Shown: piece after piece, positions 44,163 through 54,498 of the stretch
How positions within the stretch are numbered: the stretch's first letter is position 1
Layout: each line of letters begins with the position of its first letter
Origin: Lachnospiraceae bacterium
GTDB taxonomy: Bacteria > Bacillota > Clostridia > Lachnospirales > Lachnospiraceae
Length of the DNA: 64,000 nucleotides
Direction of reading: 5' to 3'
NCBI GenBank assembly: GCA_017550535.1
Contig: JAFZOS010000065.1
Span: forward strand, 212,171 to 276,170
The notes under the pieces: model-generated
Told to the model about the DNA's origin: nothing
Databases searched by the model: none
Seen by the model: the letters and a program-made list of their open reading frames with translations, nothing else
Position numbers and translations under genes: made by a program

Positions 44163-45905
44163 ATGGCTCTGGATGGATTTACGATAGCTGCTCTTGCGCA
44201 TGAATTAAATGAAAAAATACTGAATTCAAGGATATATAAGATCGCACAGCCCGAACCGGATGAGCTTCTTCTGACGCTCAAAACCGGTAACGGTCAGCAG
44301 CGTCTTCATATATCCGCCAACGCATCTCTTCCGTTTATATATCTTACGGAAACAAATAAGCCGGGACCTGCGACCGCACCGGGATTCTGCATGCTTCTTA
44401 GGAAACATATACAGAACGGGCGCATAATTGCAATACGTCAGCCCTCTCTCGAACGTATACTGATGCTCGATATAGACCATCTTGACGAAATGGGCGATAT
44501 GTGCCGTAAAACCCTGGTCATTGAGCTTATGGGAAAGCACAGCAATATTATCTTCCTGAACGACGAAAATATCGTGATCGACAGCATAAAACACATCTCA
44601 TCTGCCGTAAGTTCGGTACGTGAGGTCCTTCCGGGGCGTGAATACTTTATCCCAAATACACTTGATAAGGCCGACCCGCTTTCAACTTCACCCGATGAGA
44701 TCGTTAAGCTGCTTAAGTCAAAACCGATGCCGGCCGCCGAATCGATTTTCAAAACGCTCACAGGCTTTTCTCCGCTCATGGCGGAAGAGCTGTTATTTGA
44801 GTGTGATCTTGACTCTTCAAAGCCTGTTTCCGTATTTACGGATGCCGAGATCGAAGCTCTTCGCGAAGGATTTGAACGCGTTTTTAAAATCGTAAGAAAC
44901 GGCGATTTTAAGCCAAATATGGTACTTGAAAAGGGGGGCCCTTTTGAGTTCGGCGCACTGCCCTTAACGCGATTTGAAAAATGCTTTTTGGAAGAAAACG
45001 GGTCCATGTCCTTTATCCTGGAAAGCTATTATGCAAGAAGGAATTCGCATACGCGTATAAAACAGAAGTCGGCAGACCTGCGTAAGATATTATCAAATCT
45101 CATCGAGCGAAGTTCCAAAAAATACGATCTTCAGTTAAAGCAGCTTAAGGATACACAGAAAAAAGACAGGTACAGGATATACGGTGAACTTTTAAATACA
45201 TACGGATATGATCTGCAGCCGGGGATCAGGTCCTTCGAAGCCGAAAACTATTACACCGGCGAAACGGTGACCATACCCCTGGATCCTACCCTTACCGCTT
45301 CCGAGAATGCCAAAAGGTATTTCGATAAATACGGAAAACTGAAACGGACTGAGGAAGCACTCACAACTCAGATCGTAGAAACCAAAGCCGAAATGGATCA
45401 CCTTGCTTCGGTATCTGCCTCACTTGATACGGCACTTAATGAAAATGACCTTTCGGAAATACGCCGCGAGCTTATGGACTCGGGTTATATCCGCAAAAAG
45501 GGATCCGGCAAGATAAAGGAAGTAAAGAGCAAGCCCCTTCACTATGTAAGTTCGGACGGTTTCCATATATATGTTGGGAAAAACAATTATCAGAATGATA
45601 ACATCACGTTTAAACTGGCCACCGGATCCGACTGGTGGTTCCATGCAAAGCAGATACCGGGCTCACATGTCCTGGTAAAGGCTCAGGGACGTGAACTTAC
45701 CGACCGCACTTTTGAAGAAGCGGGGGCCCTTGCTGCCTACTACTCAAAGGGGCGGGATCAGGATAAAGTTGAGATCGACTATGTTCAGAAAAAAGAAGTC
45801 AAAAAGCCCGCAGGGGCAAAACCCGGGTTTGTTGTTTACTATACTAACTACTCCCTGGTCGCTTCTCCCGATATAAAAGGCCTCACCCTTATCGATGAGG
45901 CCTGA
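44163..45905 (+). CDS. rqcH: NFACT family ribosome quality control protein RqcH
   Basis: RqcH binds stalled 50S subunits and recruits tRNA-Ala to add alanine tails that mark nascent chains; older annotations call it fibronectin-binding protein. The 580-residue protein has NFACT-N (1 to about 210, MALDGFTIAALAHELNEKI), a helix-hairpin and coiled-coil middle (about 280-440) and NFACT-R (about 455-570, DWWFHAKQIPGSHVLVKA). The motif usually written as DR after the QxGL strand reads QPSLER here, a conservative Asp-to-Glu change. The gene is monocistronic. Confidence 0.9.
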   Translation: MALDGFTIAALAHELNEKILNSRIYKIAQPEPDELLLTLKTGNGQQRLHISANASLPFIYLTETNKPGPATAPGFCMLLRKHIQNGRIIAIRQPSLERILMLDIDHLDEMGDMCRKTLVIELMGKHSNIIFLNDENIVIDSIKHISSAVSSVREVLPGREYFIPNTLDKADPLSTSPDEIVKLLKSKPMPAAESIFKTLTGFSPLMAEELLFECDLDSSKPVSVFTDAEIEALREGFERVFKIVRNGDFKPNMVLEKGGPFEFGALPLTRFEKCFLEENGSMSFILESYYARRNSHTRIKQKSADLRKILSNLIERSSKKYDLQLKQLKDTQKKDRYRIYGELLNTYGYDLQPGIRSFEAENYYTGETVTIPLDPTLTASENAKRYFDKYGKLKRTEEALTTQIVETKAEMDHLASVSASLDTALNENDLSEIRRELMDSGYIRKKGSGKIKEVKSKPLHYVSSDGFHIYVGKNNYQNDNITFKLATGSDWWFHAKQIPGSHVLVKAQGRELTDRTFEEAGALAAYYSKGRDQDKVEIDYVQKKEVKKPAGAKPGFVVYYTNYSLVASPDIKGLTLIDEA

Positions 45906-45961
45906 GAATACGATTATAACAAAATATTTATATATAATAAGAAGAAACCCGTTTATACCGG

Positions 45962-46435
45962 TCAGATCTGTTCCATAAGATTTACCATCTCAATTGCCGA
46001 CAGTGCACAGTCATAACCCTTGTTGCCGCCCTTGCTTCCGGCGCGTGCCACTGCCTGCTCGATGTTTTCGGTTGTGATGACACCGAACAATACCGGTATG
46101 CCGGCCTTAAGTCCTACCTGTGCGATACCTTTCGACACTTCGTTGCATACATAGTCGTAATGTGTGGTATCACCCCTTATAACAGCTCCCACGCAGATCA
46201 CTGCGTCATACTTACCCGATGAAGCCATCTTTTCCGCAACAACCGGGATCTCGAATGCTCCAGGTACCCATGCAGCCGTGATGTTCTTTTCCTCGACGCC
46301 GTGGCGCACAAGTCCGTCAACCGCTCCAGAAAGAAGCTTGTTTACAATGATCTCATTAAAACGGGAAGCGACAATGCCCACCTTCATTCCGTCCTTAGCG
46401 ATCACTTTTCCCTCAAGTACATTGATATTGCTCAT
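45962..46435 (-). CDS. ribH: 6,7-dimethyl-8-ribityllumazine synthase
   Basis: RibH condenses DHBP with the ribityl pyrimidine, the next-to-last step of riboflavin synthesis. The 157-residue protein has [47 protein letters not shown] and the typical C-terminal [15 protein letters not shown]. The start follows AGGAGG and is 10 bp after ribBA. Confidence 0.96.
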   Translation of the reverse strand: MSNINVLEGKVIAKDGMKVGIVASRFNEIIVNKLLSGAVDGLVRHGVEEKNITAAWVPGAFEIPVVAEKMASSGKYDAVICVGAVIRGDTTHYDYVCNEVSKGIAQVGLKAGIPVLFGVITTENIEQAVARAGSKGGNKGYDCALSAIEMVNLMEQI

Positions 46436-46445
46436 ATTATTCCTC

Positions 46446-47672
46446 CTATAGCTTTATCTCATTAAAGATGTGTCCCATCTTCTCCTTTTTCGTTTTCATA
46501 TAAAATTCATCATACTTCTGCGGTGTTATCTCGATCGGTACCCTTTCCTTTATCTCAAGCCCGAATCCCTCAAGGCTGTATACCTTATCGGGATTATTGG
46601 TAAGAAGCCGCAGTGACTTTATACCCAGATCCGCAAGAATCTGGGCTCCCACCCAGTATTCACGAAGATCCGGAGCAAATCCAAGCTTTAAATTGGCCTC
46701 GACCGTATCATAACCCTGCTCCTGCAGTTCATATGCCTTAAGCTTGTTAATAAGACCGATCCCGCGTCCTTCCTGCCTCATATACAGGAGTACTCCCCTG
46801 CCCTCTTTTGCGATCTGGCGCATCGCCTGTTCAAGCTGTTTGCCGCAGTCACACCTTTTCGATCCGAACACATCACCCGTCAGGCACTCGGAATGTACGC
46901 GACAAAGCACATCTTCACCGTTTCCGATATCACCCTTTATAAGTGCCACATGATGTTCGCCGGTTATATCATTAATGTATCCCGCTATCTTAAAATCACC
47001 GTATTCGGTCGGCAGATCAGCTTCCGCCTCCCTTACCACATGCTTCGCATTTACGTGGAGATAATTCTGAAGTTCCCTTATGGTTATGAACTTAAGGTCA
47101 TGCTCCAAGGCCATTTCCTTAAGCTGCGGAGTCTGCATCATAGTGCCGTCCTCAGCCATGACCTCGCAGCACACACCGACTTCCTGAAGCCCCGCAAGCC
47201 TCATAAGATCAACGGTGGCCTCCGTATGTCCGTTCCTTACAAGTACTCCGCCGTGCCTTGCCGTAAGAGGAAATACATGTCCCGGATGCCTGAAATCACC
47301 CGGTCCCGAACCCGGATCACAGCATTTCCTGATGGTGAATGACCTCTCAACCGCGGAAATCCCGGTCGTTGTGCTCACATGGTCGATGGAAATCGTAAAA
47401 GCCGTACTGTGATTGTCCGTGTTTTCGGAAACCATCTGAGGAAATCCAAGCCGCCTTGCCACTTCAATGCTCATAGGCGTGCATATCAGTCCCTTGCCAT
47501 AGGTGGCCATGAAGTTGATATTCTCCTGAGTCGCAAATTCGCCCGCACAGATAAGATCACCCTCATTTTCCCTGTCGGGATCGTCGGTGACAAGGATCAT
47601 GCGTCCTTCCCTTAACTCCTCAAGCGCTTCCTCTATGGTATTGTACTCAAATCCTTTAGCTTCGTTTTCCAT
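46446..47672 (-). CDS. ribBA: Bifunctional DHBP synthase / GTP cyclohydrolase II
   Basis: A 408-residue fusion. The N-terminal RibB part (about 1-205) makes DHBP from ribulose 5-phosphate: [12 protein letters not shown] and [16 protein letters not shown] motifs. The C-terminal RibA part (about 210-400) opens [23 protein letters not shown] with the zinc cysteines, and [10 protein letters not shown] chose the ATG at 47672; the frame extends to a TTG at 47711 inside ribE, but the family N-terminus fits the ATG. No strong binding site precedes it, so coupling to ribE is likely. Confidence 0.94.
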   Translation of the reverse strand: MENEAKGFEYNTIEEALEELREGRMILVTDDPDRENEGDLICAGEFATQENINFMATYGKGLICTPMSIEVARRLGFPQMVSENTDNHSTAFTISIDHVSTTTGISAVERSFTIRKCCDPGSGPGDFRHPGHVFPLTARHGGVLVRNGHTEATVDLMRLAGLQEVGVCCEVMAEDGTMMQTPQLKEMALEHDLKFITIRELQNYLHVNAKHVVREAEADLPTEYGDFKIAGYINDITGEHHVALIKGDIGNGEDVLCRVHSECLTGDVFGSKRCDCGKQLEQAMRQIAKEGRGVLLYMRQEGRGIGLINKLKAYELQEQGYDTVEANLKLGFAPDLREYWVGAQILADLGIKSLRLLTNNPDKVYSLEGFGLEIKERVPIEITPQKYDEFYMKTKKEKMGHIFNEIKL

Positions 47673-47694
47673 CACATCGAGTATATTAACATAT

Positions 47695-48351
47695 CTATAA
47701 AAGTCCCTCAAGCATTTCCATCGTCAATCCGCCCGAAGCCGGCTTGTCATCCTGTTTTATATATGCGGTACCGAGCAGTTTTTCAACGTATTTCCCCACT
47801 ATGTCCGTCTCAAGATTCACAGGATCACCTGCTTTCTTTAAAGTAAGCGTTGTTTCGGCTGATGTATGGGGAATAACTGAAACCTTAAAAGATGTATCGT
47901 CAACACCCGCAACCGTTAAGCTTATTCCGTCTATTGCTATCGAGCCCTTCTCTACTATAAGCCTGAGTATGTGCCCGGGAGCCGATACGGTCACCCATGT
48001 GGCATTTTTTTCCTTTTTTAATTCCTTTATTGTGCCCGTTCCGTCTATATGTCCCGATACGATGTGCCCGCCAAATCGTCCGTCTGCCGCCATCGCACGT
48101 TCAAGGTTTACATAACTACCGCGTTTAAGGATTGAAAGCGATGTCCTTCGTACAGTCTCCGGCATTACATCCGCCGTGAAACCGTCCGGTGAAAGCCCGG
48201 TTACGGTAAGGCAGATCCCGTTTACCGCGATACTGTCTCCTATCTTTGTTCCCTCAAGCACCTTTGAAGCGGCTATACTTATGACTCCGCTTCCACCTGC
48301 TGACGGTATTTCCTTAATTGTACCCAGTTCTTCTATTATTCCGGTAAACAA
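47695..48351 (-). CDS. ribE: Riboflavin synthase alpha subunit, TTG start
   Basis: Dismutates two lumazines to riboflavin. The 218-residue protein consists of two lumazine-binding repeats ([15 protein letters not shown] and [15 protein letters not shown] as the two starts). The canonical N-terminus MFTGI needs a TTG start codon at 48351, seven bases after GGAGGG. It overlaps the end of ribD by 16 bp. Confidence 0.94.
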   Translation of the reverse strand: MFTGIIEELGTIKEIPSAGGSGVISIAASKVLEGTKIGDSIAVNGICLTVTGLSPDGFTADVMPETVRRTSLSILKRGSYVNLERAMAADGRFGGHIVSGHIDGTGTIKELKKEKNATWVTVSAPGHILRLIVEKGSIAIDGISLTVAGVDDTSFKVSVIPHTSAETTLTLKKAGDPVNLETDIVGKYVEKLLGTAYIKQDDKPASGGLTMEMLEGLL

Positions 48352-49454
48352 ATGCTTTCCCTCCGGTTTACATAACTAAGGCAGATATCATCCCCATAAT
48401 ATGATACATCCTTTAGCTCAAACATCGCAGCTTCCGAAACCTCGCTGATCCCGATGCCCTCAACAGGTGTTTTGGCATCAGCGCCTCCGAATATCTTAGG
48501 CGCTATAAAAACCTCCACCCTGTCTGCAAGCCCTTCACGCAAAAGGCTGTAATTTAAGGTTCCGCCGCCTTCAACAAGAACACTGTCGATCCCTTCTTCT
48601 CCAAGCCATGTGGTAAGTGCGCTCACATCCACCCTGCCGTCACTTCCGGGCAGATACTTAAGCTCAATGCCCTTGTTTTCAAGCTCCCGTTCCAGGGCAT
48701 CATCCCTTACAGAATGAGCGACTATCGTCCTTATATCCCCCGCCGTCTTTACAATATTGGATCCTGTGGGTATCTTAAGCTTAGAATCGCATATAACCCG
48801 CACCGGGCTATTAAGTCCTTCAATCCTTACATTAAGCATCGGATCATCTGCAAGCACCGTACCTATCCCGGCCATTATCGCCATGTATTTATTCCTTAAC
48901 CGCTGAACATGTGCCCGTGACTCTTCTCCCGTTATCCATTTGGAAGCACCGGACCTTGTGGCAACCTTGCCGTCCATGGTCATCGCATATTTAAGCACAA
49001 CATAGGGCTTATGTGTTGTTATATACTTAAAAAACACGGGATTAAGCTCATCACACTCATCCCTTAAGAAGTCCTGTATAACCTCTATTCCGGCATCCTC
49101 AAGCTGCTTAACGCCCTTCCCCGCAACAAGCGGATTGGGGTCCCTGGAACCTATTATTACCCGTTTTATCCCGTTTTCAATTATGGCTTCGGTACATGGC
49201 GGCGTCTTTCCGTGATGACAGCATGGTTCCAGCGTAACGTAGATATCCGCCCCCTCTGCCGGTTCATTAAGCGATGCGATGGCGTTCCGTTCGGCGTGGA
49301 GCGCTCCGTAGCGCTCATGATATCCCTCACCTATGATACGCCCGTCCTTAACGATCACGGCACCGACCATCGGATTTGGGTTTACATAACCTTCCCCATT
49401 CGCTGCCAGCTCAATGGCACGCCTCATATATCTTTCTTCAGGCAGCCCTGTCAT
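48336..49454 (-). CDS. ribD: Bifunctional riboflavin deaminase/reductase RibD
   Basis: A 372-residue fusion. The deaminase (about 1-145) has zinc ligands in HAERNAI and PCCHHGKTPPC. The reductase (about 147-365) has YVVLKYAMTMDGKVATRSGA and VEGGGTLNYSLL. It catalyses the second and third steps of riboflavin synthesis. Its ATG shares one base with the TGA of the GGDEF gene upstream (TGATG). I see no FMN riboswitch in front of it, so its transcript probably starts at or before the GGDEF gene. Confidence 0.95.
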   Translation of the reverse strand: MTGLPEERYMRRAIELAANGEGYVNPNPMVGAVIVKDGRIIGEGYHERYGALHAERNAIASLNEPAEGADIYVTLEPCCHHGKTPPCTEAIIENGIKRVIIGSRDPNPLVAGKGVKQLEDAGIEVIQDFLRDECDELNPVFFKYITTHKPYVVLKYAMTMDGKVATRSGASKWITGEESRAHVQRLRNKYMAIMAGIGTVLADDPMLNVRIEGLNSPVRVICDSKLKIPTGSNIVKTAGDIRTIVAHSVRDDALERELENKGIELKYLPGSDGRVDVSALTTWLGEEGIDSVLVEGGGTLNYSLLREGLADRVEVFIAPKIFGGADAKTPVEGIGISEVSEAAMFELKDVSYYGDDICLSYVNRRESICLPE

Positions 49455-50752
49455 CAGCGGTCATCCTCCTTCGGGTCGTACATCCTGTACCCTGCCTTAC
49501 CGTTTTCCTTTACATGATACAGTGCCTTATCCGCATTTTTATACAGGGTTTCGAAATCGGCACCGTGTATCGGTGATACGGCGATACCTACGGACATGGA
49601 TATCTCGTCGCCGAAATCCTCCCCGTTAAAAGCATTCTTCACCTGATCCCCTACCTTCTCGGCAAGTTTGCAGGCATCCCTTTCCTCAATATTGTTCATG
49701 AATACCATGAACTCGTCACCGCCTATACGCCCGGTCACATCCATTCCCTTGAAGTTGCTGCGGATGATATCTCCTATCTTTGATAATACGCGGTCACCGG
49801 TGTTATGGCCGTAGGTGTCATTTATGTGCTTAAAATCATCGGTATCCAGGATCATAAGGGCACCCGGTATCTTCGAATTCCTGTTCTTATGAAGTATGCT
49901 CTCGATAAGTGTCTCGGTCGCCTTTTTGTTCATAAGCCCGGTAAGCCCGTCAAAATCGGCCCGGAGCCTTAACTCTATCTCCTTAAGCTTCTGCTCATGT
50001 ATGTCGACTATATGCCCGATGACATGGGATACATATCCTTCCTTACCGAGGATGCTGACTATGTTCGCCTGATACCAGCGGTATTCATCCGTCGGATTTA
50101 TAACCCCAACCGAACGAAATACCAGGGAATCCCTGTGAGCGTGCGACATTGCACTCCTTATCATATCCTCAAACGCGCCCGCATCCTCCTCATGGATACC
50201 GGTGGCCGGGATGTGCTCAAGATAGCCGTTTACCACAGAATCATGAGCCAGTGCATCCGTTTCGGCAATTCGATAAACACACACATCGGTCCTGCAGTTA
50301 AAATCAAACGTGATATCCGTATCCATCAAAAGATGCATATAATCGGACTGGCGCTTAAGTTCCTCCTGTATCATCTTCTGCTCGGTACAGTCGAGAATAA
50401 CGGCACAAACCACATTCTTTGCGCCTTCCCTGGAGTACAGATTGCCGTGGAGCCTTAACCACATAAGGCTTCCGTCATAATTGGCGATACGGAATTCGAA
50501 TTCAACGGCACCGTCATCGGCAAGTATATCGCTTATACCCTGATCGAACCCGGGGAGGTCGTCAGGTATTATGGACCGGCGTATATCCGAAAACATCTTA
50601 TCCACTATTGCACGCCCGCCGCCGATCATACGGTAAAAACCTTCGTTAAGGAACTCGGGCTTTATCGCGCGTGTAGTGCTGTCTATATCAAGCACGCATA
50701 TGCCGCCAATAAAGTTTTCGACTACCGATGTGATAAATTCGCCGTTATCCAT
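49454..50752 (-). CDS. PAS-GGDEF diguanylate cyclase
   Basis: A 432-residue soluble signalling protein. Two PAS-like sensor domains (about 1-125 and 135-255) precede a GGDEF domain (about 265-430) with an intact active site GRIGGDEFMVF. Cyclase activity making c-di-GMP is therefore expected. The usual RxxD inhibitory site in front of it reads KGMD, so product inhibition may be weak. There is no membrane segment and no EAL domain. It ends on the start of ribD, and a flavin-related input through PAS is conceivable but unproven. The ATG follows AGGGAGAAGC. Confidence 0.9.
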   Translation of the reverse strand: MDNGEFITSVVENFIGGICVLDIDSTTRAIKPEFLNEGFYRMIGGGRAIVDKMFSDIRRSIIPDDLPGFDQGISDILADDGAVEFEFRIANYDGSLMWLRLHGNLYSREGAKNVVCAVILDCTEQKMIQEELKRQSDYMHLLMDTDITFDFNCRTDVCVYRIAETDALAHDSVVNGYLEHIPATGIHEEDAGAFEDMIRSAMSHAHRDSLVFRSVGVINPTDEYRWYQANIVSILGKEGYVSHVIGHIVDIHEQKLKEIELRLRADFDGLTGLMNKKATETLIESILHKNRNSKIPGALMILDTDDFKHINDTYGHNTGDRVLSKIGDIIRSNFKGMDVTGRIGGDEFMVFMNNIEERDACKLAEKVGDQVKNAFNGEDFGDEISMSVGIAVSPIHGADFETLYKNADKALYHVKENGKAGYRMYDPKEDDR

Positions 50753-50783
50753 ATGCTTCTCCCTTTAGAATCACCAACACGCC

Positions 50784-51746
50784 CTATCTCTTTCCCTTAT
50801 CATATATCTCGCCAAGTGCCCTTGGAGCCCTGTTGTTCTTACTGAAGAATATAAGAAGGAACAGAGTTAATACATAAGGCAGTATACGTACTATGTCATT
50901 GTATGTAGAAGGCATTCCCAGTTTCTGGATAATGGCCTGTCCCGCACTCCTTGCAAATCCAAACAGTAAGCAGGCCCCAAGTGTCGGCAGTATCGACCAG
51001 TTACCGAAGATAAGGGCCGCTATCGCAAGATAGCCGAAGCCGAGATATATATCCGGGGAGAAATTGGCCGATATTGAATATGCATAGCTCATGCCGCCCA
51101 CTGCTGACAGGCCGCCCGAAAGGATCACCGCTATAGTCCGCACGCGGTCCACATCTATTCCGGCAGCATCCGCCGCATGGGGATTATCGCCGCAGGCACG
51201 AAGATGCATTCCGTAAGGTGTCCTATACATTACATACCATGTGACCAAAGCTATCACGACGATCATGACTTCAAACGGATAGACATTGGTAAACACAGCT
51301 CCAAGGACCGGTATCTTCGATAATCCCGGTACCGTGAACTTCATACTGGTTTCAAGGACAAATTTATTTGATTTCTGTGAGAAAACGCTCTCATTTACGC
51401 GTTTGGTAAGAAAACTCGTGAGTGCCATCGCAAGGATATTGACAACAACACCGCTTATTACCTGATTGGCCTTGAATTTAATACAAAGCCACACGTGTAC
51501 CATGGCATACAGCATTCCTCCGAGGATCGCTGCAAGAAACGATACATAATAAGGTATGCGTGAATCAACACCCGATGCCTGCATGATAAGTACCGCCGCA
51601 AGCGCCCCGAAGAATGCTCCGAAACCCTGCAGTCCTTCAATAGCCAGGTTGGTGATCCCGCTCTTCTCGCTGAATATGCCGCCGATCGCCATTATGAACA
51701 TGGGAAGGGCAAATGCCAGTCCGTCGATTATCATTGTATTTATCAT
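50784..51746 (-). CDS. Nucleoside-type ABC transporter permease (second)
   Basis: A 320-residue membrane protein of the BPD_transp_2 family, like YufQ/NupQ of Bacillus. It has about nine hydrophobic segments; GGIFSEKSGITNLAIEGLQGFGA near residue 20 is the family signature, with CGDNPHAADAAGIDV later. It forms the pore together with the next permease upstream. The start lies 3 bp after that gene. Confidence 0.9.
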   Translation of the reverse strand: MINTMIIDGLAFALPMFIMAIGGIFSEKSGITNLAIEGLQGFGAFFGALAAVLIMQASGVDSRIPYYVSFLAAILGGMLYAMVHVWLCIKFKANQVISGVVVNILAMALTSFLTKRVNESVFSQKSNKFVLETSMKFTVPGLSKIPVLGAVFTNVYPFEVMIVVIALVTWYVMYRTPYGMHLRACGDNPHAADAAGIDVDRVRTIAVILSGGLSAVGGMSYAYSISANFSPDIYLGFGYLAIAALIFGNWSILPTLGACLLFGFARSAGQAIIQKLGMPSTYNDIVRILPYVLTLFLLIFFSKNNRAPRALGEIYDKGKR

Positions 51747-51749
51747 GCC

Positions 51750-52868
51750 CTATACCCCCTTTGCCTGAGTTTTCTCGGCAGCCGCCCTGGCAACATACCT
51801 TCTTATGAACTCACTGCAGGCCGCAAATATCAGTATTACCGCAGTGATGAGATCCGCGATCTCTATTTCAACTCCCTGCTGGCTGCTTAAATATATGGAG
51901 CCTTTTGATATTACCGTTATAAGGAATGATGCAAGGATACAGCCTACAGGATCGCTGTTTCCAAGAAGTGCGACGGCTATGGCGTTAAATCCCATACCGG
52001 GTACAACGCCCGGCTGTATAGATCCGAAATAGCCGCAGAAATAGGTAACACCCGCCATACCCGACAGAGCTCCGGATATTATCATGGTCTTAATTATATT
52101 GCCACGTATGCTGATGCCTGCATATTCGGCTGCTCTCCTGCTCAAACCGACCGCCTTTATCTCAAAGCCTGTAGTGGTCCTGTCCATGACAAACTTTATA
52201 AAAACGGCAGTCAGCACCGCCAGAGGAAATGCAAGCGGTATATTGAACTTAAGCCCAAATGCATTTACATCCACCAGCGTAAGCCTGGATGCATCGGATA
52301 CAGGTTCGCTCTGACGGGAGATTGGGTTTACATAAAATGTATTGATGAAGAATGTGAAAATATACATAAGCGTATAATTCAACATTATCGACGATACGAC
52401 TTCATTAATGTTAAAGCGGTATTTAAGCCATCCGATAAGCCCTCCGACAAAGCTGCCGGCCGCAAGGCCTATAAGGATCACCAAAGGCTTTGCTATCGGA
52501 GCGGCAAGGCCCGACATCCCTACAAATACGCTTGCAAGGAAGCCCGATGCCAGCATCATTCCCGAAACACCGATATTAAAAAGCCCGCCCTTTAAGGCAA
52601 CCGCTACGGCTAAGGACGCAAATATCATGGGAGTAAGCGCATCAAGGAAACCCATAAAATCAGTGAACATGCTCTGCCTGCCCGCATATGAGCGCTTGGG
52701 CATCAATCCTGCGCCCTGTAGAAGGTTTCCGTAAGCCGAAAACGGATTCTTTCCTATAAGAATCAGGATCACGGAACCTACGATAAGGCTTATCACTATC
52801 GCAAACAGGGATATACGGAGCATCTGGCGTTTTTCACCGCCGAGAAGCTTAAGCATCAGCTTTTTCAT
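51750..52868 (-). CDS. Nucleoside-type ABC transporter permease (first)
   Basis: A 372-residue membrane protein like YufP/NupP, with a first membrane helix near 15-37, GGLFNIGVSGMMLASGF as family signature, and about eight further hydrophobic segments. The ATG at 52868 follows GGGGGAT and overlaps the end of the ATPase gene by 20 bp; the longer frame to 52931 would lie mostly inside that gene. Confidence 0.88.
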   Translation of the reverse strand: MKKLMLKLLGGEKRQMLRISLFAIVISLIVGSVILILIGKNPFSAYGNLLQGAGLMPKRSYAGRQSMFTDFMGFLDALTPMIFASLAVAVALKGGLFNIGVSGMMLASGFLASVFVGMSGLAAPIAKPLVILIGLAAGSFVGGLIGWLKYRFNINEVVSSIMLNYTLMYIFTFFINTFYVNPISRQSEPVSDASRLTLVDVNAFGLKFNIPLAFPLAVLTAVFIKFVMDRTTTGFEIKAVGLSRRAAEYAGISIRGNIIKTMIISGALSGMAGVTYFCGYFGSIQPGVVPGMGFNAIAVALLGNSDPVGCILASFLITVISKGSIYLSSQQGVEIEIADLITAVILIFAACSEFIRRYVARAAAEKTQAKGV

Positions 52869-54414
52869 CAGCTTTATCCCCCTTTCCCACTCCGAGCATG
52901 AACAGGCCGACATCATCAACCGTAAGTTCACCGGCCGGTGCTATCCTGTTTATATGCCCGTCATATATTACACCAATGGTATCTGCAAGGCCCATTACCT
53001 CATCAAGTTCAAGGGAAATGAGCAGTACTGCCGCTCCCCTGTCCCTTTCGGCAACTATCTGTTTGTGGATATTTGAAATGGCGCCCACATCCAGGCCCCT
53101 TGTAGGCTGCATAAAGATTATGAGCTTACCTTTCATATCTATTTCTCGCGCAACGATCGCCTTCTGCTGGTTACCTCCGGACATGGAGCTTACTATCGTA
53201 TCATTGCCCTTGCTGCTCCTGATATCGTATTCACTTATGAGCCGCTCTCCGTTTTTCCTGAAAGCTTCGTCATCCATTACGCCTTTTTCCGAAAAAGGAG
53301 CACCGTAATAGCTCTTGAGTGCCAGGTTGTCCTTAAGCGCGAAACCGAGTACCAGCCCCACGTTCTGCCGGTCCTCGGGAATATAGGCAAGTCCTTCCTC
53401 TTTACGCTCGCGAATGGACATATCCGTTATATCCACATTGTTTAGGTAAATATGGCCGCCCTTTGCCTTATCAAGTCCGGCGATGGCGTCAGCGAGTTCA
53501 TTCTGGCCGTTCCCGGATACTCCGGCAAGCGCGAATATCTCGCCCGAACGTATCTCAAAGGATACATCCTTGACGGCTTCGTATCCGTCTGCGTTGCAAA
53601 CCGTGAGTTTATCAACCTTAAGTACGGTATCTCCCGGATGAGCCTCGGCCTTATCCACCGTAAACGACACCTCGCGCCCTACCATGAGGCGTGCCATTTC
53701 CGCTGTGGAGGTACTGCTTACATCCTTTACGTCAATCAGTCGTCCCCTGTTAAGGATCGCGCACCGGTCAGCAATGGCCTTTATTTCCTCAAGCTTGTGA
53801 GTGATGATTATCACTGTCTTGCCTGCATCACGCAATCCGCTTATTATCGCAAGCAGGAACTCGATCTCCTGAGGTGTCAGAACTGCGGTGGGTTCGTCAA
53901 ATATCAGTATCTCGGCATCCCTGTACAGCATCTTAAGTATCTCAACACGCTGCTGCGTGGAGACATTCAGGTTGCTGATGACAGATGTCGGATCCACCCT
54001 TAACTTGTACTTTTCGGACAATTCCGCTATATCCCGGTTGGCCTTTTTAATATCCACCCTCGGGATAAAGCCGCATAACTTATCCTGCGGTTCCATGCCC
54101 AGTATTATGTTTTCAGCCACGGTATAATTCGAAACCAGCTTAAAATGCTGATGTACCATTCCTATACCCAGCTTCGTGGCATGCCTCGGTGATGTTATGT
54201 TAACCTTCTGCCCGCGTATGAATATCTCACCCTCGTCAGGTTCATACATACCGAACAAAACGCTCATTATCGTCGATTTTCCCGCTCCGTTCTCACCCAA
54301 AAGCGCAAATATCTCGCCTTTTTTGATACTCAGCGAGACATCGTCGTTGGCAACGATCCCGGGGAAGCGTTTGGTGATATGCTTCATTTCGACAATATAT
54401 TCGGCCTCCGCCAT
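52849..54414 (-). CDS. Nucleoside-type ABC transporter ATP-binding protein
   Basis: A 521-residue protein with two ABC domains, like YufO/NupO. The first has Walker A GENGAGKST (about 35-43), signature NVSTQQRVEILKML and Walker B ILIFDEPTAV. The second has the altered Walker A GVSGNGQNE, typical of the degenerate second half of sugar- and nucleoside-type importers, and signature SMSGGNQQKAIVARE. It energises uptake of the ligand delivered by the BMP lipoprotein. Confidence 0.93.
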   Translation of the reverse strand: MAEAEYIVEMKHITKRFPGIVANDDVSLSIKKGEIFALLGENGAGKSTIMSVLFGMYEPDEGEIFIRGQKVNITSPRHATKLGIGMVHQHFKLVSNYTVAENIILGMEPQDKLCGFIPRVDIKKANRDIAELSEKYKLRVDPTSVISNLNVSTQQRVEILKMLYRDAEILIFDEPTAVLTPQEIEFLLAIISGLRDAGKTVIIITHKLEEIKAIADRCAILNRGRLIDVKDVSSTSTAEMARLMVGREVSFTVDKAEAHPGDTVLKVDKLTVCNADGYEAVKDVSFEIRSGEIFALAGVSGNGQNELADAIAGLDKAKGGHIYLNNVDITDMSIRERKEEGLAYIPEDRQNVGLVLGFALKDNLALKSYYGAPFSEKGVMDDEAFRKNGERLISEYDIRSSKGNDTIVSSMSGGNQQKAIVAREIDMKGKLIIFMQPTRGLDVGAISNIHKQIVAERDRGAAVLLISLELDEVMGLADTIGVIYDGHINRIAPAGELTVDDVGLFMLGVGKGDKADEKADA

Positions 54415-54454
54415 ATCATATCCCCCAATAATAAAAGACTTAACTGCGACTATA

Positions 54455-54485
54455 AAAGGCGGCAGCCATTACGCCTGCCGCCTTT
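54455..54485 (-). terminator. Hairpin between the BMP lipoprotein gene and the ABC ATPase gene
   Basis: An 11-bp stem, AAAGGCGGCAG (54455-54465) with CTGCCGCCTTT (54475-54485), followed on the minus strand by only TTTTAT. It probably acts as a partial terminator or mRNA stabiliser, giving more binding protein than transporter. Confidence 0.7.
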
Positions 54486-54498
54486 AATAAACATTTGA

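Noticed and set aside
45878..45903. Hairpin AGGCCTCA/TGAGGCCT at the end of rqcH as a terminator
   Set aside because: The 8-bp stem lies inside the last codons and no T-run follows, so an intrinsic terminator is not supported.
47673..47711. TTG start 13 codons upstream for ribBA
   Set aside because: It lies inside ribE, lacks a ribosome binding site, and the family N-terminus fits the ATG at 47672.
49455..50783. FMN riboswitch before the riboflavin genes
   Set aside because: I looked before ribD and before the GGDEF gene for the conserved RFN blocks and saw none.
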